Source of the DNA: Pseudomonadota bacterium
GTDB taxonomy: Bacteria > Myxococcota_A > UBA9042 > GCA-2863065
Length of the DNA: 34,103 nucleotides
NCBI GenBank assembly: GCA_005776725.1
Contig: SXOO01000020.1
Location: 1-34,103 of the forward strand
Direction: 5' to 3'
The stretch's first letter is position 1. Each line of letters begins with the position of its first letter. A model generated the notes under the pieces. The model saw only the letters and a program-made list of their open reading frames with translations, was not told the DNA's origin and did no database searches. The translations under genes were made by a program, and so were the position numbers. Below, piece by piece: positions 7,548 to 16,300 of the stretch.

Positions 7548-9212
7548 GTGCGTGCTTGCGCCCTCCTCACCCTCTACGTCCTCGTCGGCTGTGCCGAAAG
7601 CGGCGACGTCACTGCCCAGCCCGGCCCCGACGCCGGCTGCGTAGACTGCGGAGGGGACACGGCGCCCGGGCTCGACGCGGACTTCGCTGACGTCCCGACG
7701 CTCGCCGATTCGGGCGGGACCACCGAGACCGACGTGGACCGATCACCGGACGTCCCGCAGCTCCACCGAGACACCGCCCAGCCGGTAGGCGACGACGCTC
7801 CCGAGCCGCCGGACACCGCGGCCCCCGTCGACGCGGACGGCCCGCCCGACGCGGCCCTCGACGTCACGCCGGAGGACGGAGGGGCCCCCGCGGACACCGA
7901 GATCCCGGACCTCACGGATCCCGTCGCCGACGCGGTCGAGCTCGACGTCACACCGGACGACGCAGAAGCCCCACCAGACGCCGAAGCGCCGGAAACGGCC
8001 GAACCCGTCGCCGACGTGACTCTAGTCGACGTCGAGGAGCCCCTCGACGACGCCGGCCCGCCCGATGCGACCACCCCGGAGGACTCGGGCCCGGTCGACA
8101 CGGACACTGGCCCCGAGCCGGTCACCCCCAGCGAGGGCGCCCCCACGGTGGCGTCGGCACAGCTGCTCGGCACCGTCGTGGTGCACGCCACCCCGGTGGG
8201 CGGAGCGCTGGCGGCTGTGGGCGAGGCTGGGGTCACGTGGCTCGGCTCTGGCCCTCCCGCGGTGCTCGACACGAGCCTCACCTCCGTGGTGGCTGGGGCG
8301 GCGCTCGACGCGACGCGGGTGTTCCTCAGCGAGAGCGCGGCGTCTTTCGTGGCCCAAGCGGGCAGCTTCACCCCGTCCCCGATCGTCTCGGCCATGGGCG
8401 GGGACGTGAGCGGCGTCGCGGTGCGCGCCGGGACGTCGCCCACGATCTGGCTGGCCGCGCAGGGCAAGCTCTGGCGATGGCGCGACGCCCAGGTGAAGCC
8501 CCTCGTCACGCCGGGCTACGACTTCTCGGAGGCGCGCCTCGCGCTGGACGACGGGGTGCTGTGGGCCGCGGCGCCGTTCGGCCTCTATCGCATCGTCGAG
8601 GCCGCGGGGGGCGCCGATGTTCTGGCGGTGCGCCCCGATCTCGACGCCACCGACGTGGCCGTCGACAGCGGCGGCCGGATCGCCACCCTCGACACCGCCG
8701 GGAACTTCCACCTCCGGGACGCGTCCGGCGTTTGGGCGGCGTGGCGCTTCCCGGCGCCGGCTACCGTGGTCTGCGGCAGCTGGGTCGCCGGGCAGCTCTT
8801 CGTGGTGCTTGCGGACGGCGCCCTCTGGTTCGTCGCTCCAGACGGCCGGTGGCCCGTCGCGGCGGCCGGCTCGGGCATCCTCGGCTGCGCCGTCGACGCG
8901 TTGGGCCGCGGAGTCACGTGGGGCGAGGCGGGGCTCACGCGCTGGGCGGTCAACGCGCCCGTGGACGTGGGCCCCACCGAGGTCACCTGGGCCGGCCAGA
9001 TCGGACCACTCCTCTCGGCGCGGTGCAGTATGTGCCACGGGCCCAACGGCTACGCGCACTCCCTCTACACATTTGAGCAGGCGAAGAACGAGATCGACGC
9101 TCTGCTCCTCATGGTATCGTCGGGCGCCATGCCGCTCCCACCGAACGTGCCGCTCAGCGGTGCGGAGGTGGGGCTCATCCAGGCCTGGAAGACCGGAGGG
9201 TTTCTCGAGTGA
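7548..9212 (+). CDS. Lipoprotein with propeller-like region and C-terminal cytochrome c domain
   Basis: This is a 554-residue exported protein. I chose the GTG at 7548 because it gives a compact lipoprotein signal (VRACALLTLYVLVGC, Cys15); a TTG at 7512 would add 12 unlikely residues. After Cys15 comes an acidic, proline/alanine/aspartate-rich spacer (about 25-195), then beta-repeats resembling a quinoprotein/NHL-type propeller (about 205-480), then a cytochrome c-like domain with haem motif CSMCH (493-497) and a likely axial methionine in GAMPLPPN (Met528). This resembles the PSCyt1-type domains seen beside DUF1549/DUF1501 proteins. The TGA overlaps the next gene's GTG (GTGA), so the pair is translationally coupled. 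Likely role: electron-transfer or sensing lipoprotein of the module; the substrate is unknown. Confidence 0.75.
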   Translation: MRACALLTLYVLVGCAESGDVTAQPGPDAGCVDCGGDTAPGLDADFADVPTLADSGGTTETDVDRSPDVPQLHRDTAQPVGDDAPEPPDTAAPVDADGPPDAALDVTPEDGGAPADTEIPDLTDPVADAVELDVTPDDAEAPPDAEAPETAEPVADVTLVDVEEPLDDAGPPDATTPEDSGPVDTDTGPEPVTPSEGAPTVASAQLLGTVVVHATPVGGALAAVGEAGVTWLGSGPPAVLDTSLTSVVAGAALDATRVFLSESAASFVAQAGSFTPSPIVSAMGGDVSGVAVRAGTSPTIWLAAQGKLWRWRDAQVKPLVTPGYDFSEARLALDDGVLWAAAPFGLYRIVEAAGGADVLAVRPDLDATDVAVDSGGRIATLDTAGNFHLRDASGVWAAWRFPAPATVVCGSWVAGQLFVVLADGALWFVAPDGRWPVAAAGSGILGCAVDALGRGVTWGEAGLTRWAVNAPVDVGPTEVTWAGQIGPLLSARCSMCHGPNGYAHSLYTFEQAKNEIDALLLMVSSGAMPLPPNVPLSGAEVGLIQAWKTGGFLE

Positions 9213-10765
9213 ACGCCGCCTCGCTCTCCATCCTCCTCGCGTTGTCTGCGCCGCCCAACACCGAGCTGGTCTGCCCCGCCCCCGAGGCGGAGCTCAGCCC
9301 CACGAACTACTTGCGCGCGCTAGCGCTCGACCTCACGGGGCGCCCGCCGGACGACGCGCTCGTCGAAGCCGTGCTCACCTCAGGCGAGGTCGACGACGCC
9401 ACGCTCGACGCGCTGCTCGACAGCGAGGGCTTCGTGGAGCGGGTGGTCCGGCGTCACCGCACGATCTTCTGGCCCAACCTCACCAACGTCAGCCTCACGG
9501 CGGTGCGGGCTTCGCTGGCCACGACCGGGGGCCGTAACTGGGTGCGCACCAAGGCCACGACCTTCCGCGGGCAGGCCATCGAGTGCCTCGACGAGCCTGC
9601 ACGCTGGGACGCGAACGGCGCCATCATCACCACGCCCTACACCATGCCAGATGGCAAGGTGGCGCTGCGCGAGGGGTGGATCGAGGTCGAGCCGTACTGG
9701 CTTCCCGTTGGCCAGAAGATCCGCGTGTGCGCCTTCGACGGCCAGTCCAACGCGGTGTCGGCCTCGGGCACCAGCTGCACCGGCCGGGATGGGCTCGTCG
9801 ACCCCGGCTGCGGGTGCGGCCCCGAGCTCCAGTGGTGCCGCCAGGGCAACGCCGACCTCCCGGTGCAGGAGGCCATGGCGGGCGACCTGGAACGTCGGGT
9901 GGGCGCGATGATCGAAGAAGACCGCCCCTACCTGGACCTGTTCACCAGCACGCGCGCCTTCGTGAACGGCCCACTGGTGCACTTCCTCAAGCACCGGGCC
10001 GGCGAGCTCACCAACAACACGCGCTTCGACCCGCTACCGCTCGACGTGTCGGCGCTTCCCAACCTGCACTACCGCGACCGCGACGCATGGACCGAGATCA
10101 CGCTCGGGAACGAACACGCCGGCGTGCTCACGAGCTGGGCGTTCCTCGCGCGCTTCCAGACGGCTCGCGCACGGGCAAACCGCTTCTACAACGCCTTCTT
10201 GTGCCAGCCGTTCCAGCCCCCGGCGGCGGGGATCCCGATCGACCCCAGCGCCGCCCTCGAGCCCGACCTCCAGAAGCGCGCGGGGTGCAAGTACTGCCAC
10301 GCGCTGCTCGAACCCTCGTCTTCGTTCTGGGGCCGCTGGACCGAGTCGGGCGCGGGCCACCTCGCACCCGACCGCTTCCCAGCGTACTCGGAGACCTGCA
10401 GGGAGTGCGGGCTCACCGGCACCAACTGCACCCGCGAGTGCCGCGACTTCTATGTGATCTCGGCGGCCACTCCGGCGGAGAAGGCCAACCTCGGGAAGCT
10501 CTGGTGGTACAGCTTCCGCCGGCCCGAGCACGAGAAGAACATCGAGCAGGGGCCGCGCCTCCTCGCCTACGAGGGCATCGTGGACGGCCGGCTGCCCGTC
10601 TGCGTCGCCCGAAGCACCGCGGAGTGGCTGCTGGGCCGGAAACTCGCCGACGCGGAGCTGCCCTGGGCCGACCAGATGGCCACCTCCTTCGCCGCCGACG
10701 GGTACTCCTTCAAGCGCCTCGTCCGCTCGGTCGTGACCAGCGATGTCTATCGGAGGATCCAATGA
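9209..10765 (+). CDS. DUF1549/DUF1592/DUF1588-like exported haem protein
   Basis: This 518-residue protein has a short N-terminal hydrophobic segment that may be a signal peptide (NAASLSILLALSAPP). Near residues 30-55 the pattern NYLRALALDLTGRPP matches the start of DUF1549. RPYLDLFTSTRAFVNGPL resembles DUF1592. HAGVLTSWAFLARFQTA followed by a CKYCH haem motif (Cys360-His364) resembles DUF1588. The tail GYSFKRLVRSVVTSDVYRR resembles the C-terminal helices of DUF1585/DUF1553 proteins. Ten or more further cysteines suggest disulphides or extra metal sites. These families are extracytoplasmic, partner with DUF1501/DUF1552 proteins, and have no established biochemical function. The gene overlaps both neighbours by four bases (GTGA upstream, ATGA downstream). 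Confidence 0.75.
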   Translation: MNAASLSILLALSAPPNTELVCPAPEAELSPTNYLRALALDLTGRPPDDALVEAVLTSGEVDDATLDALLDSEGFVERVVRRHRTIFWPNLTNVSLTAVRASLATTGGRNWVRTKATTFRGQAIECLDEPARWDANGAIITTPYTMPDGKVALREGWIEVEPYWLPVGQKIRVCAFDGQSNAVSASGTSCTGRDGLVDPGCGCGPELQWCRQGNADLPVQEAMAGDLERRVGAMIEEDRPYLDLFTSTRAFVNGPLVHFLKHRAGELTNNTRFDPLPLDVSALPNLHYRDRDAWTEITLGNEHAGVLTSWAFLARFQTARARANRFYNAFLCQPFQPPAAGIPIDPSAALEPDLQKRAGCKYCHALLEPSSSFWGRWTESGAGHLAPDRFPAYSETCRECGLTGTNCTRECRDFYVISAATPAEKANLGKLWWYSFRRPEHEKNIEQGPRLLAYEGIVDGRLPVCVARSTAEWLLGRKLADAELPWADQMATSFAADGYSFKRLVRSVVTSDVYRRIQ

Positions 10766-11517
10766 GCCGGTCACGCGGAGTCGCCCTGTTCCTCGTTTGC
10801 GCGGGCTGCGCCGAGACCCAAGCGCCCGTGGCCGCCGCCCCGGCGCCCCAACAGCCGTCTGGTGCTCCCGAGCTCGTCCGCATCGAGTCCGGCCCGATCG
10901 GCACCAAGCCCACGGGCGTGCCGATCGGCGACCCGCCGGTTGCGGGTACGGTCTTTCACGCCAGCTTCGGCGAGCCGATCGACGTCGGCCTGCTCCCGGC
11001 GCCCGAAGAGGGCGCGCCGCTCACGCGGATGCGCCGCCGCGTCGACCTCGACCAGCTCGACGCGCTCATCAAGGGGGTCACGGGCGGCTTCGGCTGGGAG
11101 GTGGGCGGCAAGAACCAGCTGGTGGAGCTGGCGGCCACGCTGGGCAAACCCGACTACCTCGATCAGACCACGGAGATCCTCGACGCCTCGGCGCTGTTCA
11201 TGAAGTTCCTCGGAGACGCCGCGCGGTCTGTGTGTAACGAGACGCGCAAGCGCGACCTCGCCGCCGAAGCGGGCGCGCGCGCCCTCATGCGGGTCGCGGG
11301 CCCCACCGACACCTGGGCCAAGGCGCCGGAGCTCATCGACGCCAACCTGCAGGCCCTCCTCCTCCGGTTCCACGGGCGCGCCGTCGCGGGCGACTCGCCC
11401 GAGCTCGAGCACTGGCGCTGGCTCTATCGCGCGGCGGAGCTGAAGCTCGATCCCGCGCGCGCCTGGCAGGCCGTCTGTGTGGGCCTCATGACCCACCCCG
11501 ACTTCATCAGCTACTGA
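10762..11517 (+). CDS. Small lipoprotein of the DUF1501 module
   Basis: This is a 251-residue lipoprotein: MSRSRGVALFLVCAGC supplies a signal with Cys16 as the lipidation site. A proline/alanine-rich linker follows, then a mainly helical domain from about 85. The last 20 residues (AWQAVCVGLMTHPDFISY) resemble the ending of DUF1549/DUF1585-type proteins, also seen in the gene upstream (RLVRSVVTSDVYRR). I therefore suspect a distant or split relative of the C-terminal domain. The ATG overlaps the upstream stop (ATGA), with GGAGGATCC just before it. The DUF1501 gene follows after 19 bases. No catalytic motif is visible. Confidence 0.7.
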   Translation: MSRSRGVALFLVCAGCAETQAPVAAAPAPQQPSGAPELVRIESGPIGTKPTGVPIGDPPVAGTVFHASFGEPIDVGLLPAPEEGAPLTRMRRRVDLDQLDALIKGVTGGFGWEVGGKNQLVELAATLGKPDYLDQTTEILDASALFMKFLGDAARSVCNETRKRDLAAEAGARALMRVAGPTDTWAKAPELIDANLQALLLRFHGRAVAGDSPELEHWRWLYRAAELKLDPARAWQAVCVGLMTHPDFISY

Positions 11518-11536
11518 TCCAGGGGAGCACCAAACC

Positions 11537-12916
11537 ATGACGCACAGCGCTCGCCGCCGCTTCCTGAAGTCGCTCGCCTGCCTCGGCGGGGCCGCCGCCA
11601 CCACGCCGCTCTGGATGTCCGGGCTCGCCAGGGCGCTCGACGCGCCGGCCAAGACGCCCCGCTACTTCGTCTTCGCGTATTTCAGCGGCGCTTGGGACGT
11701 CCTGCTCTCCCTCGATCCGCGCGACCCCAACGTCTTCACCAACGCCGCCTCCGCCACGACGCGTATTCAGCCGGGCTACGAGCAGCTGGACGACGTCACG
11801 AACGACGGCTCCCTCGTCGTGGCCAAGAACGGCGCGGTATTTGGTCCCTACATCGGGCGCCTCGCTTCCCACTCGGACAAGCTCTGCGTCGTCCGCGGCA
11901 TGAGCATGGACACGCTCACGCACGAGGTCGGGCGACGCCGCTTCCTCACGGGCAGGCCGCCCAGCGGGCTCCTGGCGCGTGGCTCATCGGCAGCCACCTG
12001 GCTGGCGGCGCAGCTCGGCCAGAGCGAGGTGGTGCCGAACCTCGCGATCCGCGTAGAGAGCTACAACGTCGACCAGCCGAACTGGGCCTCGGGCCTCGAG
12101 GTGGCCAGAGTGCCCGACCTCGTGAGGGCGTTCCGGAAGGCCGAGCCGGCCCTCGACCCCACGGTAGACGCGTTGATCGACGGGCTCCTGGCGGAGCGCG
12201 CGGCGTGCGCCAACGCGGCGGGCTCACCGCTGTGGCAAGCCGGGGAGTCCGCGCGCATCAAGGCGGCCGAGATGACCAGCGCCGGGTACGACGCGTTGTT
12301 CGACTTTCAGGCCAAGACCGAGTCGATGGCGGCGCTTCGCCAGCACTACGGGATCGCGGCTACGGGCGCCACGGCCCTCGAAACCCCCGAGGCGCAGGCA
12401 GCCGCCGCTGCCACCGCGCTCACGGCTGGCCTGTCGCGCGTTGTCAGCTTCCAGGCCGCAGGCGGCCTCGACACGCACTTCGATGACTGGGCCACCGACC
12501 AAGGCCCCACCCAGCAGCGCGGCTTCGCGGCCGTCGCGGCGCTGGCGGAGGACCTCGCAAGTCGCGAGCACCCCAGCGGCGACGGGTCTTCGTGGCTCGA
12601 CCACACCACCATCGTCGGCTTCTCCGAGTTCTCGCGTACGCCGCTCCTCAATACGCGGGGGGGACGCGACCACCACCTGGGCAACAGCTGCTTCCTCCTC
12701 GGAGGGCGCGTACGGCCGGGGATCATCGGCGCGTCTACGGACGTCGGGATGCTGCCTCGACCCATCGATCTCGGCACGGGCGCGGTTAACGAGGCGGGCG
12801 GTGAGATCCCGAAGCCGGAGCACGTGCTCATGGGCCTCTTCCGGGAAGCGGGCGTGGAGGGTGATCCCGCCGACCTCCGCGTCGAGCCGCTCGCCGCTGC
12901 CTTCAAGGCCGCCTGA
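11537..12916 (+). CDS. DUF1501 family protein, Tat-exported
   Basis: This 459-residue protein carries a twin-arginine signal (SARRRFLKSLACLGGAAATTPLW), so it should be exported folded, perhaps with a cofactor. The body fits DUF1501: YFSGAWD near the start, FGPYIGRLASHSDKLCVVRG, GGLDTHFDDW in the middle, and the diagnostic FSEFSRTPLLNTRGGRDHH followed by NSCFLLGGRVRPGIIGAS. DUF1501 proteins have a sulfatase/alkaline-phosphatase-like fold, and the conserved Asp/His residues in GLDTHFD and GGRDHH could bind metal; the substrate is not known. GGGGAG lies 8-10 bases before the ATG. The TGA overlaps the start of the MOSC gene by one base (TGATG). Its genetic pairing with a CxxCH protein is typical of the family in Planctomycetes and Myxococcota. 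Confidence 0.85.
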   Translation: MTHSARRRFLKSLACLGGAAATTPLWMSGLARALDAPAKTPRYFVFAYFSGAWDVLLSLDPRDPNVFTNAASATTRIQPGYEQLDDVTNDGSLVVAKNGAVFGPYIGRLASHSDKLCVVRGMSMDTLTHEVGRRRFLTGRPPSGLLARGSSAATWLAAQLGQSEVVPNLAIRVESYNVDQPNWASGLEVARVPDLVRAFRKAEPALDPTVDALIDGLLAERAACANAAGSPLWQAGESARIKAAEMTSAGYDALFDFQAKTESMAALRQHYGIAATGATALETPEAQAAAAATALTAGLSRVVSFQAAGGLDTHFDDWATDQGPTQQRGFAAVAALAEDLASREHPSGDGSSWLDHTTIVGFSEFSRTPLLNTRGGRDHHLGNSCFLLGGRVRPGIIGASTDVGMLPRPIDLGTGAVNEAGGEIPKPEHVLMGLFREAGVEGDPADLRVEPLAAAFKAA

Positions 12917-13509
12917 TGGCAGCGCCGGAGGTACGCGAAGCGACCAGCGCCGCCCGATCCCACCTCACCCACGAAGAGCTGGTCGCGGGGATGCAGGCGC
13001 TGTCTCCCAGCGCCGACGAAGCGGTGGTCACGCGGGTCGTGGCGCGTCAGCCAGAAGAGGGTCGACAGCTGCTCGCCCGCGGAACGCTGGACGTGGACGA
13101 GGGGCTGGTGGGCGACAAGTGGGCGCAGGGCAAGCGGAAACGCGGCGAGCAGGTCACGCTGATGCGCTACGACGTCGCGTTGCTCATGACCCGTGGCGGC
13201 GAAGTGGCGATCCTGGGCGACAACCTCTTCGCGTCGATCGACACCTCGGAGGCCAACCTCCCCGCGGGCACGCTCCTCGCCGTGGGCGACGCGCAGTGCC
13301 GGGTAACGCCAAAGCCGCACAACGGGTGTAGCAAGTTCTCGGCGCGGGTCGGGGAGGCCGCTTGGGCCCTCACCTCGGATCCCGATTGGCGCGCTCACCG
13401 CCTGCGCGGGATCCACCTGGAGGTTGTGGAGAGCGGGTCGGTGTGCCCCGGCGACCGCATCCGGGTGTTGGCGCGCTCAGAGCACGCCGCGGGCGATCCA
13501 GAAGCCTGA
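12916..13509 (+). CDS. MOSC-domain protein
   Basis: This 197-residue protein has no signal peptide and should be cytoplasmic. The MOSC signature is visible: GDNLFASIDTSEANLPAGTLLAVG (101-124), then TPKPHNGCSKF with the conserved cysteine (Cys138), then HRLRGIHLEVVESGSVCPGDRIRVL near the C-terminus. MOSC domains bind sulfur carried on a cysteine and, in molybdenum cofactor sulfurases and YiiM/mARC-type proteins, act on molybdenum cofactor or N-hydroxylated compounds. Here the domain stands alone. Its start overlaps the DUF1501 stop (TGATG), so it belongs to the same transcript, although a cytoplasmic MOSC protein is an unexpected partner for an exported module. A strong hairpin follows the stop. 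Confidence 0.8.
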   Translation: MAAPEVREATSAARSHLTHEELVAGMQALSPSADEAVVTRVVARQPEEGRQLLARGTLDVDEGLVGDKWAQGKRKRGEQVTLMRYDVALLMTRGGEVAILGDNLFASIDTSEANLPAGTLLAVGDAQCRVTPKPHNGCSKFSARVGEAAWALTSDPDWRAHRLRGIHLEVVESGSVCPGDRIRVLARSEHAAGDPEA

Positions 13510-13561
13510 TCGAGCCCGCAGCAGAGGGCCGTGCAACGCGCAGCCCTTAGAGGTCCGGCGC

Positions 13562-13587
13562 TTCGCCGGGGCTTCTACCCCGGCGAA
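13562..13587. terminator. Bidirectional hairpin between convergent genes
   Basis: A perfect 10-bp stem TTCGCCGGGG / CCCCGGCGAA with the 6-base loop CTTCTA lies between the MOSC stop (13509) and the stop of the convergent TatT-like gene (13600). The stem is symmetrical, so it could end transcription from both sides. There is no strong T-run, as is common in high-GC genomes. Confidence 0.65.
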
Positions 13588-13599
13588 CGCGCGGTCCGC

Positions 13600-14544
13600 T
13601 TAGTCCTCCCAGAAGGTCTCGTCGAACTTGTCGCGGAGCATCTTGGCCTTCTTCTTCTCGAGGATGGCCTCGGCCTCCACCTCGGGGATCACGTCCGCCG
13701 CAGTGTCGTCCACGAACTTCAGCTGCTCGTCGAAGATCTTCTTCCCCAGGGCCTTGTCCTTGAGCTTGGTCGCGAGGAGCTCGGCGTACAGGACACGCGT
13801 GGCGAGGTAGTTGGGAGAGGCCTTGATCGACTTCTCGAAGTGCTTCCGGCTCTGGTCGTGATCGCCACCGGGGAACGGGACCTTCGTGAAGTAGCCCGCG
13901 AGGTAGCGGTCGGCCGCGCCGTAGAAGAAGTCGGGATCCAGCTTCTCGATGCGGCGCATCATCAGATAGATCTTCTCTTTGTTGCTGAGCACGGTGACGA
14001 GGCTGGTGGCCAGACCGTGCTTCCCGAGCGCGACCGCGTACCAGTACACGGCGTCGATGTCGCTCTTGTCGAGCTTGGAGATGGTCTCCTCGAGCGGCTC
14101 CTTGGCGCACGCAGCCGCGGCGTAGTCCGGGTTGCCGATCCGGATGGCCTTCTCAGCCACCAGATACGCCTGCTCGAGCGTGTTGACCATCTCCTCTTCC
14201 TTGGCGTCTGCCGAGTCGTCACCCGCCTCGTCAGCCTCCTGGAAGTCGAGGCGAAGGTAGCCGTCGCCCAGGAAGTACATGGCGCGCGCGAGGCGCGTGT
14301 AGTTCTCGGCCTTCTTCGGCGCGATCGCCACGGCCTCTTTCCACTGCGCGATTGCCTCGCGCAGCTTCGCGACGTCCTTTCTCTCCGCCCACGCAGCGGC
14401 GGCGGCGGCCTCGACGGCGGCGAGATCGCCGGCCTTCGCCGCTGGGAAGGCGTCCTCAGCGCACATGCCCGCGGTGTGGGAGCTCGAACAGCCGGAGCCC
14501 AGAACGAAGCCGAACAGCGTAAAACCGATCAACGCGCGATGCAT
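13600..14544 (-). CDS. TatT-like lipoprotein (TRAP transporter T-component family)
   Basis: This is a 314-residue lipoprotein: MHRALIGFTLFGFVLGSGC gives Cys19 in a good lipobox (L-G-S-G-C). The helical repeat body fits the TRAP transporter TatT component family, notably the stretch from MMRRIEKLDPDFFYGAADRY through FPGGDHDQSRKHFEKSI to SPNYLATRVLYAELLATKL. TatT is a TPR-like trimeric periplasmic lipoprotein that, where characterised (Treponema TatT/TatP), partners with a TRAP substrate-binding protein. No TRAP transporter genes lie nearby, so it may act alone or with distant genes. It is convergent with the five-gene operon and divergent from the 54-residue gene. The C-terminus is highly charged. 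Confidence 0.8.
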   Translation of the reverse strand: MHRALIGFTLFGFVLGSGCSSSHTAGMCAEDAFPAAKAGDLAAVEAAAAAAWAERKDVAKLREAIAQWKEAVAIAPKKAENYTRLARAMYFLGDGYLRLDFQEADEAGDDSADAKEEEMVNTLEQAYLVAEKAIRIGNPDYAAAACAKEPLEETISKLDKSDIDAVYWYAVALGKHGLATSLVTVLSNKEKIYLMMRRIEKLDPDFFYGAADRYLAGYFTKVPFPGGDHDQSRKHFEKSIKASPNYLATRVLYAELLATKLKDKALGKKIFDEQLKFVDDTAADVIPEVEAEAILEKKKAKMLRDKFDETFWED

Positions 14545-14685
14545 AGGTAGTGGTGGTCCCCTCGTGGTGTTGTGGCCGCCCTTCTACGCGGTCGCGCCCA
14601 AGACCGTCAAGGCAGCTCCGGCAGCCGTTGCGTTGTGGCAGCATCGGGCGTAGTTCTTGGCCCGCCGAGTTCAGGGAGGGACGTC

Positions 14686-14850
14686 GTGAGCCAAAAGAAG
14701 AAGAAGGGGACGATGGGCGCGATGCGCTCCAGCTTCACCGGCCTCGTCCGCGGTAAGTCCAACGACCGGACGGGCGCGCGCTTCTGGCGCTTGCTGGGCG
14801 GGCTGTTCGCCGCCGCGCTAGTCAGCTACTTCCTCATCACCTTTCGATAG
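14686..14850 (+). CDS. Small single-pass membrane protein (54 residues)
   Basis: The GTG at 14686 has an excellent ribosome-binding site (AGGGAGGG, 5-6 bases upstream). The product (starts VSQKKKKGTMGAM) has a strongly basic N-terminus and one C-terminal membrane segment, about 34-52 (FWRLLGGLFAAALVSYFLI), ending in a short basic tail. It ends 14 bases before the UbiB-type kinase gene, so it is very likely co-transcribed and could be a membrane partner of it. No family is recognised. Confidence 0.7.
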   Translation: MSQKKKKGTMGAMRSSFTGLVRGKSNDRTGARFWRLLGGLFAAALVSYFLITFR

Positions 14851-14864
14851 GTCCAGGCCCGCAC

Positions 14865-16214
<1,350 letters not shown>

Positions 16215-16253
16215 GCGGCCGGAGGGATCATCGGAGGCGATTGTACGCTGCTC

Positions 16254-16285
16254 GCGCGGGCGCTCGGCCCCCCGGGCATCCGCGC
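16254..16285. terminator. Possible hairpin between convergent genes
   Basis: GCGCGG (16254-16259) can pair with CCGCGC (16280-16285) across a 20-base G/C-rich loop, between the UbiB-type gene stop and the stop of the convergent membrane protein gene. The stem is short and the loop long, so this is a weak candidate. Confidence 0.3.
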
Positions 16286-16300
16286 ATTCTCCGCGCGCCC

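Noticed and set aside
10762..11517. Extending the small lipoprotein upstream to about 9583
   Set aside because: The upstream part is an out-of-frame reading of the DUF1549/1588-like gene; the ATG with a lipoprotein signal and ATGA overlap is the true start.
11692..12486. A 264-codon plus-strand frame inside the DUF1501 gene
   Set aside because: Arginine/glycine-rich shadow of the DUF1501 reading frame.
13600..14544. A TRAP transporter operon around the TatT-like gene
   Set aside because: No substrate-binding or membrane TRAP components are adjacent.
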